Assembly (NCBI GenBank): GCA_963930655.1
Contig: OZ005605.1
Location: 19,289,501-19,353,500, forward strand
Direction of reading: 5' to 3'
DNA from: Myrica gale
Taxonomy: Eukaryota > Streptophyta > Magnoliopsida > Fagales > Myricaceae
DNA: 64,000 nucleotides
The notes under the pieces are model-generated. The model saw only the letters and a list, made by a program, of their open reading frames with translations. It did no database searches and was not told the DNA's origin. The first letter of the stretch is position 1. Each line of letters opens with the position of its first letter. This document shows positions 27,690 through 38,927 of this stretch, piece after piece. The position numbers were made by a program, and so were the translations under genes.

Positions 27690-29164
27690 TCCATCGACCT
27701 TCAGTGAGGTCAGGTTGTGGCTCAAGTGTCTGCCCTCCCTGGTTTAGGCCTTTTTCTGTTATATATCCAACTTGTATCATTCTAGATTTTTTTTCTAATT
27801 TCCGATGTAGAGGCGCTTATTATTAAAAAAGGAAGAAGTAAAAAGTAATATTGAAAAGAAAATAGAAATGAACCAAAGACTGGGTCAGTTCCGCTGGTTT
27901 GCTTCGTATTGGGACTAGTTCTCTTAGGTGGGGCATTAAAGAGTTTGCGTGTGGGTCTACCTTCTCGCCTCTAGAGAGCTGTTTCCCAAAGCATTGGATA
28001 TATGGTTGGAGTTCGTTGGAGATAATATACTATCTAATGTTTTTTTTTTTTGCTTGAATTGAACATTCATATATATATTTGTCCTTTCCATTTATATATA
28101 GCTTATCACGACAAAGCTGAACATCCTTTCTAGAATTACCCCCCAACAAAGGGGATAGCTCAAAACTATACAAAGGCCTTTTCCTATGAGTTATCACCTC
28201 AACGGACAACGATGATATTGCTTTTGGGTGTCCATTGCTTGCATGGTAAGTCTTTAAAAAGGATCCAATGTACTCGAAAATTTGAACCGAAAGCAAGGAA
28301 AAAAGCACCTTGTCAAATAGGATAAAAATGCATTATTTTATGAGCACAAGGTACCGAACGTACATCAGTCATATTTTGGTACAAGAAAAGGCCACGACAA
28401 AACTACTTTTTTTTTTCTACCTGATCAAAAGTTGGAGAGATGAGTAAAGCCTCCTATAATCTATTATTCTTTCCGTCATTTGTACTCTATTCTCAAAGTT
28501 TCTCAATTAATTAATTATCTCCCATAGCTTAAAGTTTCCAATTTAACCGCAAATAGCCGTATTCGATTTTTTTTTTATAATTTTTTGTTTAAATATAATT
28601 TAGAAAGAGACAGATACGATATATGGACTTCATTGTAGGACCCATAATGTCCTAAACTTTAAATGATCACTATACAATTTGAGCAGAAATTGTAGAAGAC
28701 CCTCATCTATATTAGAGAAAGTCACAATTGCTTAACTATAGCATAATTAATTACCATCAAAGTTAAGCATTAATTCACCAAAACTAAATACTGAGAAGTC
28801 ACACCAAGTTAATCAGTTCTGAGGTATAAAGAAGAAGAAACATGAAGTGGACTCCACCTTTAGAAATTTGGGGAGTTAGGAAAATCAGAAAAACTCGAGA
28901 GCTTTAATTTACATTGTTTTTAGACCAACAGATAAGAACAAGCCTTTATGACCTCTTCCTTTAATTCCTCTTTGTTTTCCTACTTATCATCTTTTTTTAG
29001 TCTGGATCATTCATTTTATCAATTTCTTATCCTCTTCAATTAATATTCCCACTTATATATCTCAGTGGATCCAATGGCCTTTAAATAATCTTTCTATCTA
29101 TTCTTAGTTGGTAGATAAATTGTTTCTTTTATAACATTTTCACTCGTGGCGGCTAGTCTCGATT

Positions 29165-29200
<36 letters not shown>

Positions 29201-29500
29201 AAGGAAGACATTTACCTCGGCAACCATGTGGCACATACGTACGTCACAGGGTTATATTTGAACTAGTTGATTCGAGTATTGATTGTTCGAACTTGGCTAG
29301 TTAGTAATATATGAATGTTTAAGCTTGAGTCGAGTTTTTGTAAATGTGTTCGAACTTGACTCGTTTAAAATTTTTCATATTTAAACGAGTTCGAGCTCGA
29401 TTAAACATATATACACAAGTCGACTTCGAGCTTATTCGAAACGAATTCAAACTCGAACGAACCAACAAAATCTGAGCTTAGAAAACACAGATATCATAAA
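27690..29500. other. Non-coding stretch with (AT)n
   Basis: No gene was recognised. A pure AT microsatellite lies at about 29,169-29,197. 29,240-29,460 is rich in GAGCTCGA/TTCGAACT words, low-complexity sequence seen in many plant repeats. Confidence 0.5.
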
Positions 29501-29559
29501 CAAAACACAAATCAAGCATCGACATATGGTGTCATAGTACATAATACACGACATATTAT

Positions 29560-32500
29560 AAAACAATCGTGCGCACGAGGTTTTTATATTGTCCGGTCGT
29601 GGTTGTTTATGATTAGACGCTATCGTCATGGTATTTCCAAAACGGTGTCGTGTGATGTAAGGTAGTGTTCGGACGGTGTTTTACAGTCCGAACGTCTTTG
29701 TTAATGAGCATACGCTGTCGTTTGAAAAATATTAAAACGGTGTGTTGAATTGTAAGATGAAGTTCGGACGGTTATGAAATTTTGGCGGCATCAATTCCCT
29801 TGAAAACTAATACACGTATGCGTCCGAACTTCCTCTGATGTGTCCGAACGGTATTCAATGGTATGAAAGTGACAGAATCTCAGACAGTGGAGGAAAAACG
29901 AAAAAACTTAGAAAACGAGAGATTTGAGCACGAGGAGAAGCAGAGAGCTGATTTGGGCGTCCAATCTCATTGAGTAAGGTGTGTAAGGAGCAACTCTTTT
30001 ATAATTTGATATTGGATTGCATTTGAGGTTAGTGGTTTTAAATTGAATTGTTTTATGATGAAAAATATGTATTTTAATATATGAAAGCATGTATTTTTCG
30101 AAATTTTAGGGTCTAAAATAATAGTAATGGAGTTTAGGGTTGGTTGTGATGTGTTTATATTGAAGTGTTTGTGATTTGGGTTGATTTTGACAAGATTTTG
30201 GGGTTGAAAATAGAGTTTGTGCGTCGAAGAACTGTCCTGTTCAACAATCGCAGTCCGGACGGTTGATGTATCGTCCGGACTCTATTGTTTGTTCGGACGC
30301 TTTGTAAAACGTGTTCGAACGTGTATATTTATGGTTCAGACGGTTTTTGTTGTTATGTCATGCATTCATTTAGTAGCCTTAGATCCCGTTTAAGAATTAC
30401 ACAAAGTTCGGATAACGAACTGGATGTAATTTTTGAATTGTCCACGTTATGGACAGTTTAAGTTTACAATATGCGTAATGTGTGTAATTGTATCTGCTAT
30501 TGTGACATATGTGTTTACTATTTTAGGTTCAAACTACGCGCAATGAAAATCCGAGCTCGGTGTCGGATGATTTGTATGCATTAGCATCCGGTCCGGATCA
30601 ACGGACACTTTGTTACTCTGGGTGTGTAGTGAATGGAGTTAGGTTTCACACGGTCTTTCGTGAACAGTTTCGTAACACTCAGAATATTGGTGTGGTTGTT
30701 CCGGGGGACCATGATGGGGAATATGTTGATTTTTAAGGCCAGATCGTGAATATTTACGCGTTACATTATTTGTGAGGGAATTTAGTTTATTTACTAAAAT
30801 GTGACTGGTTTGACTTGAGTACTTAAAATTTAGGTCTTGATAAAAGCGGCCGGTTTGTTAGTTTTAACACATCCCGAAAGTGATACAAAGATGACTCGTT
30901 CGCGCTAGCTTCTCAGGCGAATCAAGTGTTTTATATCGATGATATGAAGTTGGGCGGCCACTAGAAGATTGTTCAAAAGATTACCCCTAGAAATACTTAT
31001 GATATTCTACCAATTGAGGATGAAGCAAGTGAAGATGGAGAAGGATCGTCGAACCGTGAAGCATACTAGGAGAATGAGTCTATTGAGCTTTTTGTGGACT
31101 TTAGCTCATTTGACATTATCTCGTTGACTAGAAATGACGTCGAGGCTTATGTGCTGGTAACCGATGAGAGTGGTCAACAACAACGTGAAGTAGAAGGAAG
31201 CGATGATTCCTCGGAATCGTTCAATGAAGATTGTAGTGATTCTGAAGAATATGACTCCAAGGGCTAAAGTAACTTTATCGTTTCAATTAAATTTGTGTTT
31301 CTATTTTTTTATTCACTTTGAGTAACATAATTCATTGTGTTTAATTCTCTAATATTGATTTATTTGGCTATAGGACGACGTCATGCTAGCGGAAGGGACG
31401 TCTTCGGTGCGATTTATCAGTTCGAGCTGAGAGTAGTCCGGGTACACTAATAGTGTCGGGTCCTTCACTTAGGGATATCAATGAATTACTGTCCCCTACC
31501 ACTGCCAGTCCAGTAGGCACCCAGAGTAGTTGTAGATGTAAGTATCTTACTCCGTCAATCTTTATTAAATATTATGACTTTTAAATTTCTATGCTTAACT
31601 GAATTTTAAATTTATTATTCTTCATTTGTAGCGACGCTCGGAATCAGACACGTTCGAAGTAGTATGCACGGGACTGCCTTACTCAAGGCTCACACCGGAG
31701 GAAAGCTGACCATACATATCCTTGATGGACGTACAGGCGGTGAAGACATGACATCCTAAATGCTCTCGAGTCATATTGGTGTTCTCGTTAGACAACATGT
31801 TCCATTTGAGACAAGTAAGTGGAAGGAGGTCCCCGACGAGGTTAAATCGTATGTGGTGAACCGAGTGTTGGTAAGTATATTTTATTAAATTTTAAATGAT
31901 GAAACTTTTTTGCGTTTCTAACAGTTATATATGTTAAGGATGACTTCCAACCGAGCCGAGGATCGCATCAATGTGACGTCTACGATGAACACAGCGTACA
32001 GGACGCACATAAATAGAATGTTCCAACATTACTCGGTGTTCAATTCCAAAGAAGAGGCGTTAGTGCACCCGTATCCCGATATGAACAAGGAAGAATGAAT
32101 TCGTGTCTGTGATTTATTCGCGAGCGGAGAATTTCAGGTTAAACATTTTTATTTCGTTCTGAACATTTATTTTAGCTATATTTATAATTGTGGTAACAAT
32201 TATAAATGTACAATGTAAATGAGGAGTACAATCAACAAGGAGAATAGAGTTAAGCTGAAGATTGTACACACATCGGGAGCAAGGTACTTCCAACGAGCTA
32301 GCGCGTTGTTAATAATTAATAAATTTACATTTTTATTATTTATTATTTAAATAAATGACTTAGGTATTTTAATATGCATGTTTTATATTTCTTTTGGTGT
32401 ACATAAAAATCCAGAATCTGATAAAATTATTTCTTCGCTGGTTTATAAAAAGACGCATACTAATAAGGATTGCATGTGGAGTTCAGAAGATGTACGATAA

Positions 32501-33398
32501 AATTTTGTAAGATGTAACGTTAGTTTTAATGATGCATTCGTATGCGTTTATGTTTCGTATGTACTATTTTTATATTCTTTTCTAATTTTGTAGGAAAAAA
32601 TGGAGGTGTTACAGTTGCAGCAAGAGTCAGAGGGAAAGTCATACATCGAATTGGAGATCTTCACTGAGGTATTGAGGACGAAAGTGGGTTACGTGCGAGG
32701 TTTAGGCCGTTTGGTACGGTCTGTTGGATCATTGTTATATTACGAGCAGTGAATATCTTTCTATTTATATTATTTCTAAATTATTTTTAAAATTTTAATT
32801 AAATTAATTCAAATATATATAAAATCGTTCAAATGGTAAAAAATGTCGTTCGCACAATTCTTTTTTCATTGATAACGTGCGCACACATAATTATCTGTCC
32901 GCACACTTTGCTTTAAATAAGAAACCGTGCGCACGATACACTAACACGTTCAAACGTTTATACGTAATGGTTTGAACGAAGTTTGCAGATGACAAATAAC
33001 TTTTCTTCATAAATGAAACAACGGTGCAAACGACTTTATGAAAGAGTCCGGATGTACTCTTCATACCGTTCGTATGCTGTTATGAAACTGTGTCTACGGT
33101 TTGTAGATGACAAAATTTATTTCATCAGAATGGACGAACCGTTCGCATCAGCTGTCCGAACGTATAGAGAGTACGTTCGCACAACTCATGCAAACGGATG
33201 AACTGTACTGGGCATGACGATTTTCAATTTCGTCACTATGGCTCAAAACCATCCGAACGATTTTCGAGCGACAGAACATCAAAATCGTCACCTAAAATCT
33301 TGGCTGACAGGCTTTAGGTGACAAACCAGTTTTGTCACCCAAAACCATAATTGACGAACTGGGCACTTTGGGTGACAAATTTTTGTTTTGTTGTAGTG
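29560..33398 (+). mobile_element. Decayed CACTA (En/Spm) element, right end intact
   Basis: The right end at 33,398 reads TTTTGTTGTAGTG, the reverse complement of a CACTACAACAAAA terminus. Subterminal regions (29,560-30,350 and 32,830-33,260) carry many copies of GTCCGGACG/CGTCCGAAC-like motifs, as expected of CACTA elements. The interior encodes remnants of the Tnp2-type second half. No convincing left terminus was found, so the left border is only the start of the subterminal repeats. Confidence 0.72.
30530..32752 (+). pseudogene. CACTA transposon protein remnant (DUF4216 + Transposase_24)
   Basis: Fragments in order on the plus strand resemble conserved domains of plant CACTA proteins. 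CYSGCVVNGVRFHTVFREQF and QNIGVVVPGDHDGEY (from 30,610) match a DUF4216-like domain. GGKLTIHILDG and IGVLVRQHVPFETSKWKEVP (31,690-31,850) match the Ptta/En/Spm Transposase_24 domain. EGKSYIELEIFTEVLRTKVG followed by YVRGLG (32,625-32,705) matches its C-terminal motif. Several in-frame stops (for example at 30,734 and 31,757) and missing intron borders show decay. An acidic stretch around 31,020-31,265 separates the domains. Confidence 0.6.
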
Positions 33399-33643
33399 TC
33401 AGCCATATCTTTCGACAAAGAATTGAAAGAGTTAAGTTTGTTTCACCTATGAATTCTTAAGTCGACAAGGAAAAGTGCTTTGCAAAAGGAACAACGTCCT
33501 CTATCAAAAGTGTCTACACAGTACTATATGCAGAAGACAGACAAAGCTTTTCAAGTAATTATTAACCATTGAAATAATCATTCAGGGTGTTCATGGAAGG
33601 TGTTCATGGAAGCGTAGAAATCTATGAAAACATTCACGCCACC

Positions 33644-34080
33644 CATAGGCGGATGCAGGGGGTGCGGCCCTAGGCGGCCGCCACCCATTGCATCCCCAAA
33701 TTTTTTTATTTAGTTGTTTTTATTTATTTTATTTTTTATTCATAAGTTGGCCTGAGCCTGTGGGGGCCCGACCCCCATTGGTAGTATAATTTTTAATTAA
33801 TTTGATTGTAATATCAATTGAATGTAATGTAATAGATTGTAATTTGGATTTGAATTAATTAGATTGAAATTTGGATTTTTGAGTTGTGATCCATTGTGAA
33901 TATGTGAATATCTACATTTAATATTTTTGAATCAAAATGCTTCATGTTTCTGTTTGGTACTATAGTTGTATTTATATTTCGCTTGTGATCCAATTGATTG
34001 ATTGTCTTCACTTTATTTTATTTTGTTTAGATAATGGACAAGTTTGTGATAAGAAAGCCACACAACGTACTATAATAAAT
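33644..34080 (+). mobile_element. 5' fragment of a hAT element
   Basis: The start (GGCGGATGCAGGGGGT) and next 130 bp match 36,914-37,030, and ATTGATTGATTGTCTTCACTTT recurs at about 37,701. At 34,034 an ATG begins MDKFVIRKP, like the N-terminus of plant TTF/hAT-dimerisation transposases, but a stop follows soon after. No 3' end was found. Confidence 0.55.
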
Positions 34081-34861
34081 GCTCAGAAGAATAAACTAAT
34101 AAATTATCATGGATAATATCTTAGGGTTATAGAGGTTTACCTAAAAATTTCTAATTTTTTAATTTTTTTCAAGAATAAATAGAAAACCCACTCATATTTT
34201 TGTTCGGGTCTCCATCACACATGACGTTGTGTTCGGGTCTCCATCATCTGGGGCTCTCGCACCTTCATTGGCTCCAAAAAACCACAACCATTCAGTTAAT
34301 GATCATGGTGATACTTTGTCAAGAAGAAAAAGGGCATATAGGCTCTACTGCTCTCTAGTACTTGTGTACCTGGTTGCTTCTCATATATATAGTAGTACTT
34401 TTACTTGTGAAGGGTTCTGCTACTGTCTTTGGCATGTTATTGTCATGGACAGTTATAAGTGATGACTCAGATTTAAACTTCACAATCCAGAGGTTCTCTA
34501 ATTGTCACGTCATTTAAAATTAAATGACCCGCGCTCGACCCATTTTTTGCCCAGACCGACCTGTTTCGTGAGGATGCCCTGCAATTTCACCATCTTCTTC
34601 AAAATATAAACATTTCGAAGTGTCCTCATATCTAAAGCCGCAACTTGCCTATCGCTGCCCACCTCGCCCCTCGCCGCCTAGCCCTTCGTCGATCATCACC
34701 CGTCGCTGCCCAGCCGCCCACCTCTCCCGTCATCACACTTTCTTCGATATCAAACTCCTGCATTCTGTGGGTAAACACCTCTTTTTGTGGAAAAACTCAT
34801 ACAGAGCTTCACATGAAGATGACGTCGCCTATTTAGGTTCCCATTAGGCCTTAGTTTCGGG

Positions 34862-36217
34862 TAGAGGCAGCTGAAAGGTGTAGGCAGGTGAGGCAATCGC
34901 CTAAGGCCCTCTAATTAGGAAGACCCCTATTATGAAGGTCTTATATTATAATAAAATAAAAAAGATTATTATAAAGCTTTATATTATAGCAAAAATTAAA
35001 ATTAAAATTAAAAGGAAGAAAAAGGCCTAAATTTTTTTCAAATAAAACATAACGCCTACAAAATAAGAATATTTAAAAATTAATTTATAAAATTAAAATT
35101 GAAAATAAAAAATACATGCTAGAAACTAACACTCTCTTTTCAAAATAATAGTACTTCAATTTTCAAAATAATCATCATTCACAATAAATTCTTGGCTCCT
35201 AAAACCTATAATCACAATTGTCTACCACATCTACTTTATTTTTAATTAAGTTCTTAAAAAATTAAATTCTAAGTAATTTTTTAACAGTACATTAGCACAC
35301 CAATGTCTAATTAGCTAGATTATTATAAGTAGTGGGTTGTTCTAGCAACCATATAACACAATCTTTTTTTTTTGCTAAAGCTTCTCATGATCTTGAAGTA
35401 TTTCCTACTTTTTTTTTGTTAACAATATTTGCAAAACAACCTCTAAAGTAATTAGTGGCAATATCTTCCCTACATGATAGATTTGAATTATTTTCAATGT
35501 ATGATGACATATTCGATTTTTTGTTTGGTTTTAAAAGTTTAAGATCTTTTAATCATTGTACTTTAGAAAAAAAATGTCTCCATCTTTAAAAATTTCTTAA
35601 GCATGACATGCGATATTGATGGTTTGGATTTATTTTTAGAATTAAAAGTTTTAAAATAAGTTAAAAAATAAAAATTAATACTCCACTTGAAATACTTAAT
35701 CTAATAAAAGAACTAGGTATGTTCGTTTTCACCATTTTTCAGGATTCTAAGTATATTCACAATTCTACCACCGAACATATTCAGAATTCAAACACAAAAA
35801 CCAATACATTTTACACAATCTCCAACAATTTTTTAATTTTTTATTCAACATAAATTTTCTCTCTCTATACTTTTTCACATAACTCCAATACTTTTTTATT
35901 AAACAATTACATCAAATCATTTCTCTCTCCACTTTACACAAACACCAATAAAACACTATTCAATATAAAAATTCACAACTTCTCTAAAATTCTACATTTT
36001 TTCTCAAAACGAACATAACCTAAATTTTTTTTTTTCAAATTATTTCATTGGGTAAATTTGAATACAAAAGTTTAATTTGTAATTTTGCATCTTAAAAAGG
36101 TAAGAAGCAAATTTATGATTTAATTTAATTTAATTTTTAAAATTTATCATTTTAAAAAAAATTAAAAAGCCTCATTTTTTATGACTTGCTAAGGCTAAAA
36201 ATATTGAGCCGCCACTG
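34862..36217. mobile_element. hAT-like element nested in the foldback
   Basis: The left end is TAGAGGCAGC and the right end GCCGCCACTG (reverse complement CAGTGGCGGC). Flanks GTTTCGGG (34,854-34,861) and ATTTCGGG (36,218-36,225) match at 7 of 8 positions, as an aged 8-bp duplication. The interior is AT-rich and non-coding. Confidence 0.62.
35716..36020 (+). mobile_element. MITE, ATGTTCGTTTT family, copy B
   Basis: Starts GGTATGTTCGTTTTCACC and ends AAAACGAACATAACC; aligned by eye along its length with copies A and C. It lies within the hAT-like element, so it inserted later. Confidence 0.82.
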
Positions 36218-36910
36218 ATTTCGGGTCAAGGATAATGATAAGTATTGTCGTCGTTAGTAAAGGAATTAGAACGTAAAAGTTCCCCCCACCGCGTGATGTT
36301 CCTTGTTTTATCTTCGATCTTTGCCAATATAGCATCGTGCTACGAACGTTGGTAGTTCAAATTAGTCAATTACATTTGACAGATTTTGTCTGCAAACTCC
36401 AGATCATGGGGTCATAGAGCACCAAACATTCCGTGAAGAATCACGCAAGACATTTTACACTCAACTTGCATCATGAGATTAATCCAGAAGAAAGATGGTA
36501 TGAGCACCCATTGGTCTTATCCTAAGAGGACAAAAAGATTTGAATTTGGTTGGAAGATGTTAAAGAGGATAACAAAGTCAATTTGCTCATCTCAGCAGAA
36601 AAAACCATTACACGAACAACTAATCAATTATGGGATAAAGGAAGAGGAAAGGCAGGGCGGGCGGGGGGAACTCTTTAGGCGATTACACCTGCCATATTAA
36701 AGAGATGAAAAAGGAAGAGTCAAGTTCAAAATGTGTATGTTTTGTAGAAGATGGTGAAATCACGGATCATCCTCATGAAACGGGTCGAGCCGAGCGAAAA
36801 ACGGGTCAGGCGCAGGTAATTTGATTTTAAATGACATGGCAATTGGAGAACCGCTAGATTGTGAAGTTTAAATCCGAGACGTCACTCATAACAGCCCATG
36901 ACAGTAACGC

Positions 36911-37913
36911 CAGTGGCAGACGCAGGGGGTAGCAAACCCGGACGTCCGCCACCCGTTGCTCAACCCAAAACAAATTTTTTACATATTTTTTTTTTCATAA
37001 GTTGGCCCGGGCCCGACACCCATTAGGCCCAGGCCATAACCCATATGAGGAACAAAGCTAGTGGGCAGTTAAAAAAATACACATGAAAAAAACTGAAAAT
37101 AATTAGAAACAAAACTACTTTTACTTTCTTTATATTATCTATTAATATTGGATATCCAAGTAAAATGCACTGTTAATTCTTTGATCAGCAATCGTAATCT
37201 TGTATTCATATCAGTATGATACTAATTAATGCGATCATACATGAAGACTTTAGTCGACATACATCAACGATCAGGCTGAAGGTTTTATTTTTTTTTCAAT
37301 TTACTAAGTACCTTTATGGGCACACTCGGGCTTTGAGTAAGGAAGCCGAAAGGTTAAATTAAAGTTAGAGGAGAAAATATTAATTAATCAATATTAATTG
37401 TGGGCTAAATTGCGCATGGTGAGTTTTGCCTTAAAATTCTAATTTTAGCTGCAGGAACAGTATGTCCAAAAATTCAAGTTTGCATATTTTTCAGCTTGAA
37501 GTCAAAACTTCTGTGTACTTCCTTGATACACATTACAACAACATGACCTTAATCACTTATATATATGTGGTGTGTAAAAGGCTCAAAATTGACTTGATCG
37601 TATATCTCTATCAAGACGATCTGCATTAAGTGTCCCAGGAAGTTCTCTAAATTCTTCATTAAAAATAGAATATGCACTGCAAATATTAAAATTTCATTGT
37701 CAATTGATTGATTGTCTTCACTTTTGTTTTGTCACCTCTCAGTCGCAGTACGTAACACGGTACATGTATTCCAATATTTTTAATATTTTTAGTCTTTAAT
37801 TTTCGACATTGTAATTCTAAGACAATTTTTTGCATTACAAAGGAAATATTGTTTCTTGTCATTTCGCTTTTAAAATTCGTCACCCTTGAATTTTAATCCT
37901 GGTTCCGCCACTG
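36911..37913. mobile_element. Non-autonomous hAT element
   Basis: Ends CAGTGGCAGACGCAGG and CCTGGTTCCGCCACTG are inverted repeats typical of a plant hAT family. The flanking 8-bp duplication is AGTAACGC (36,903-36,910) versus AATAACGC (37,914-37,921). Internal matches to 33,644-34,020 show it is a deletion derivative of the same family. Confidence 0.8.
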
Positions 37914-37944
37914 AATAACGCCAAGGACAATAAACTGGGATCTA

Positions 37945-38119
37945 GATTTCATCCTAATTAAGATGTTATAGGGAGGGGTCAAGATTTAAAAAATAAATAA
38001 ATCTAATGGCTGAGTTGAGTTCTTTTTGTTTCATCTCATTAATGAAGTGGTTAAATTCAGGCCCTTATATTTATTTTTTCAAATCCTGACCCCTCGTTAT
38101 AATATCTTATGATGGAATC
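37945..38119. repeat. Foldback repeat
   Basis: The left part GATTTCATCCTAATTAAGATGTTATAGGGAGGGGTCA pairs imperfectly with TGACCCCTCGTTATAATATCTTATGATGGAATC. The arms are about 40-45 bp. Confidence 0.6.
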
Positions 38120-38232
38120 TTTACCATAGAGACGATAAATTACAACAAAAAGATCTAGAGCTTCAATTAGGAAGGATCAAAACCCGCGTACATCCATGGA
38201 TAGTTCTGCAGCAGCTCATGAGAAGAGGACAA

Positions 38233-38541
38233 TCATCCTTCAAAAGATGAGGAAGCAGCCCAACAATAAAGGTCGTGCGAAAGGGAATTCGCACTTCTCA
38301 AGGAAAATGCCACCTTACAAGCCTGAAAGGCGTCTAACAAAAAAGGGGCGTTACGAATATCGGTAGAAATAAGCCAAGGGCAAGGGGGCCCAGGACTCTT
38401 TAACGCATCCATCACTATGGTGGAATCCCCTTCTAAAATAACCAAGAACAACCCCACGTCCACAGCCGTACGTTTGTGACCCAAAAACCGCACCCAACAG
38501 TCATTTGGAACACACTGAATGAATACGAATTGGGACGTCAA
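38233..38541 (-). pseudogene. RNase H-like fragment of a non-LTR retroelement
   Basis: The open frame has VILEGDSTIVMDAL (the central E-x-D-S motif), PWLISTDI and SANSLSHDLYCWA, matching the end of the reverse-transcriptase-associated RNase H-like domain that is common in plant LINE-type elements. The first half of the domain is missing. It is an old retroelement scrap. Confidence 0.6.
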
Positions 38542-38837
38542 CTTGATCTAAAAGCTTATAAATCAATAGGTTTGGATCTAAGGATGTTATGAAATATCAC
38601 TCTTTACTCCTCACAACATGATTCCTTAACCAATTACATTAGTTAATTAGATGTGAATATTCCAATAATTATTCTCTACCAACAAGCAAATGGTGGCCTT
38701 GACAGCTGAGACATTAACCATTAAGAATGAGAAAAATAGCATAGGCCTTGTAGGGGTCTGGACAGGCGACGAAGTGATTTCCACATGCGAACTGACTCAA
38801 TTTTTAAATGTTTGGGTGTCACCCTCACATATCTCCC

Positions 38838-38847
38838 TATATATACA
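38838..38847 (+). promoter_or_regulatory. TATA box of the SLAH-like gene
   Basis: TATATATACA lies about 85 bp upstream of the preferred ATG at 38,928, a suitable core-promoter position. Confidence 0.5.
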
Positions 38848-38927
38848 GACACCCACCCAGCTTGTGTTGCGAAATGCATGTCGTCTTATACTCAAAGAAA
38901 CTGATCACTTCAATTACTATAATACTA

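Larger units (their letters stand above)
34430..36905. mobile_element. Long-TIR foldback element with nested insertion
   Basis: 34,441-34,620 and 36,728-36,900 are inverted copies over about 180 bp; both contain GATTTAAACTTCACAATC and the complement of GTCATTTAAAAT. The space between holds a nested hAT-like element (34,862-36,217), which itself holds MITE copy B. The outer borders are uncertain; a weaker match continues to about 34,415 on the left and, across the second hAT, to about 37,935. Confidence 0.65.
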
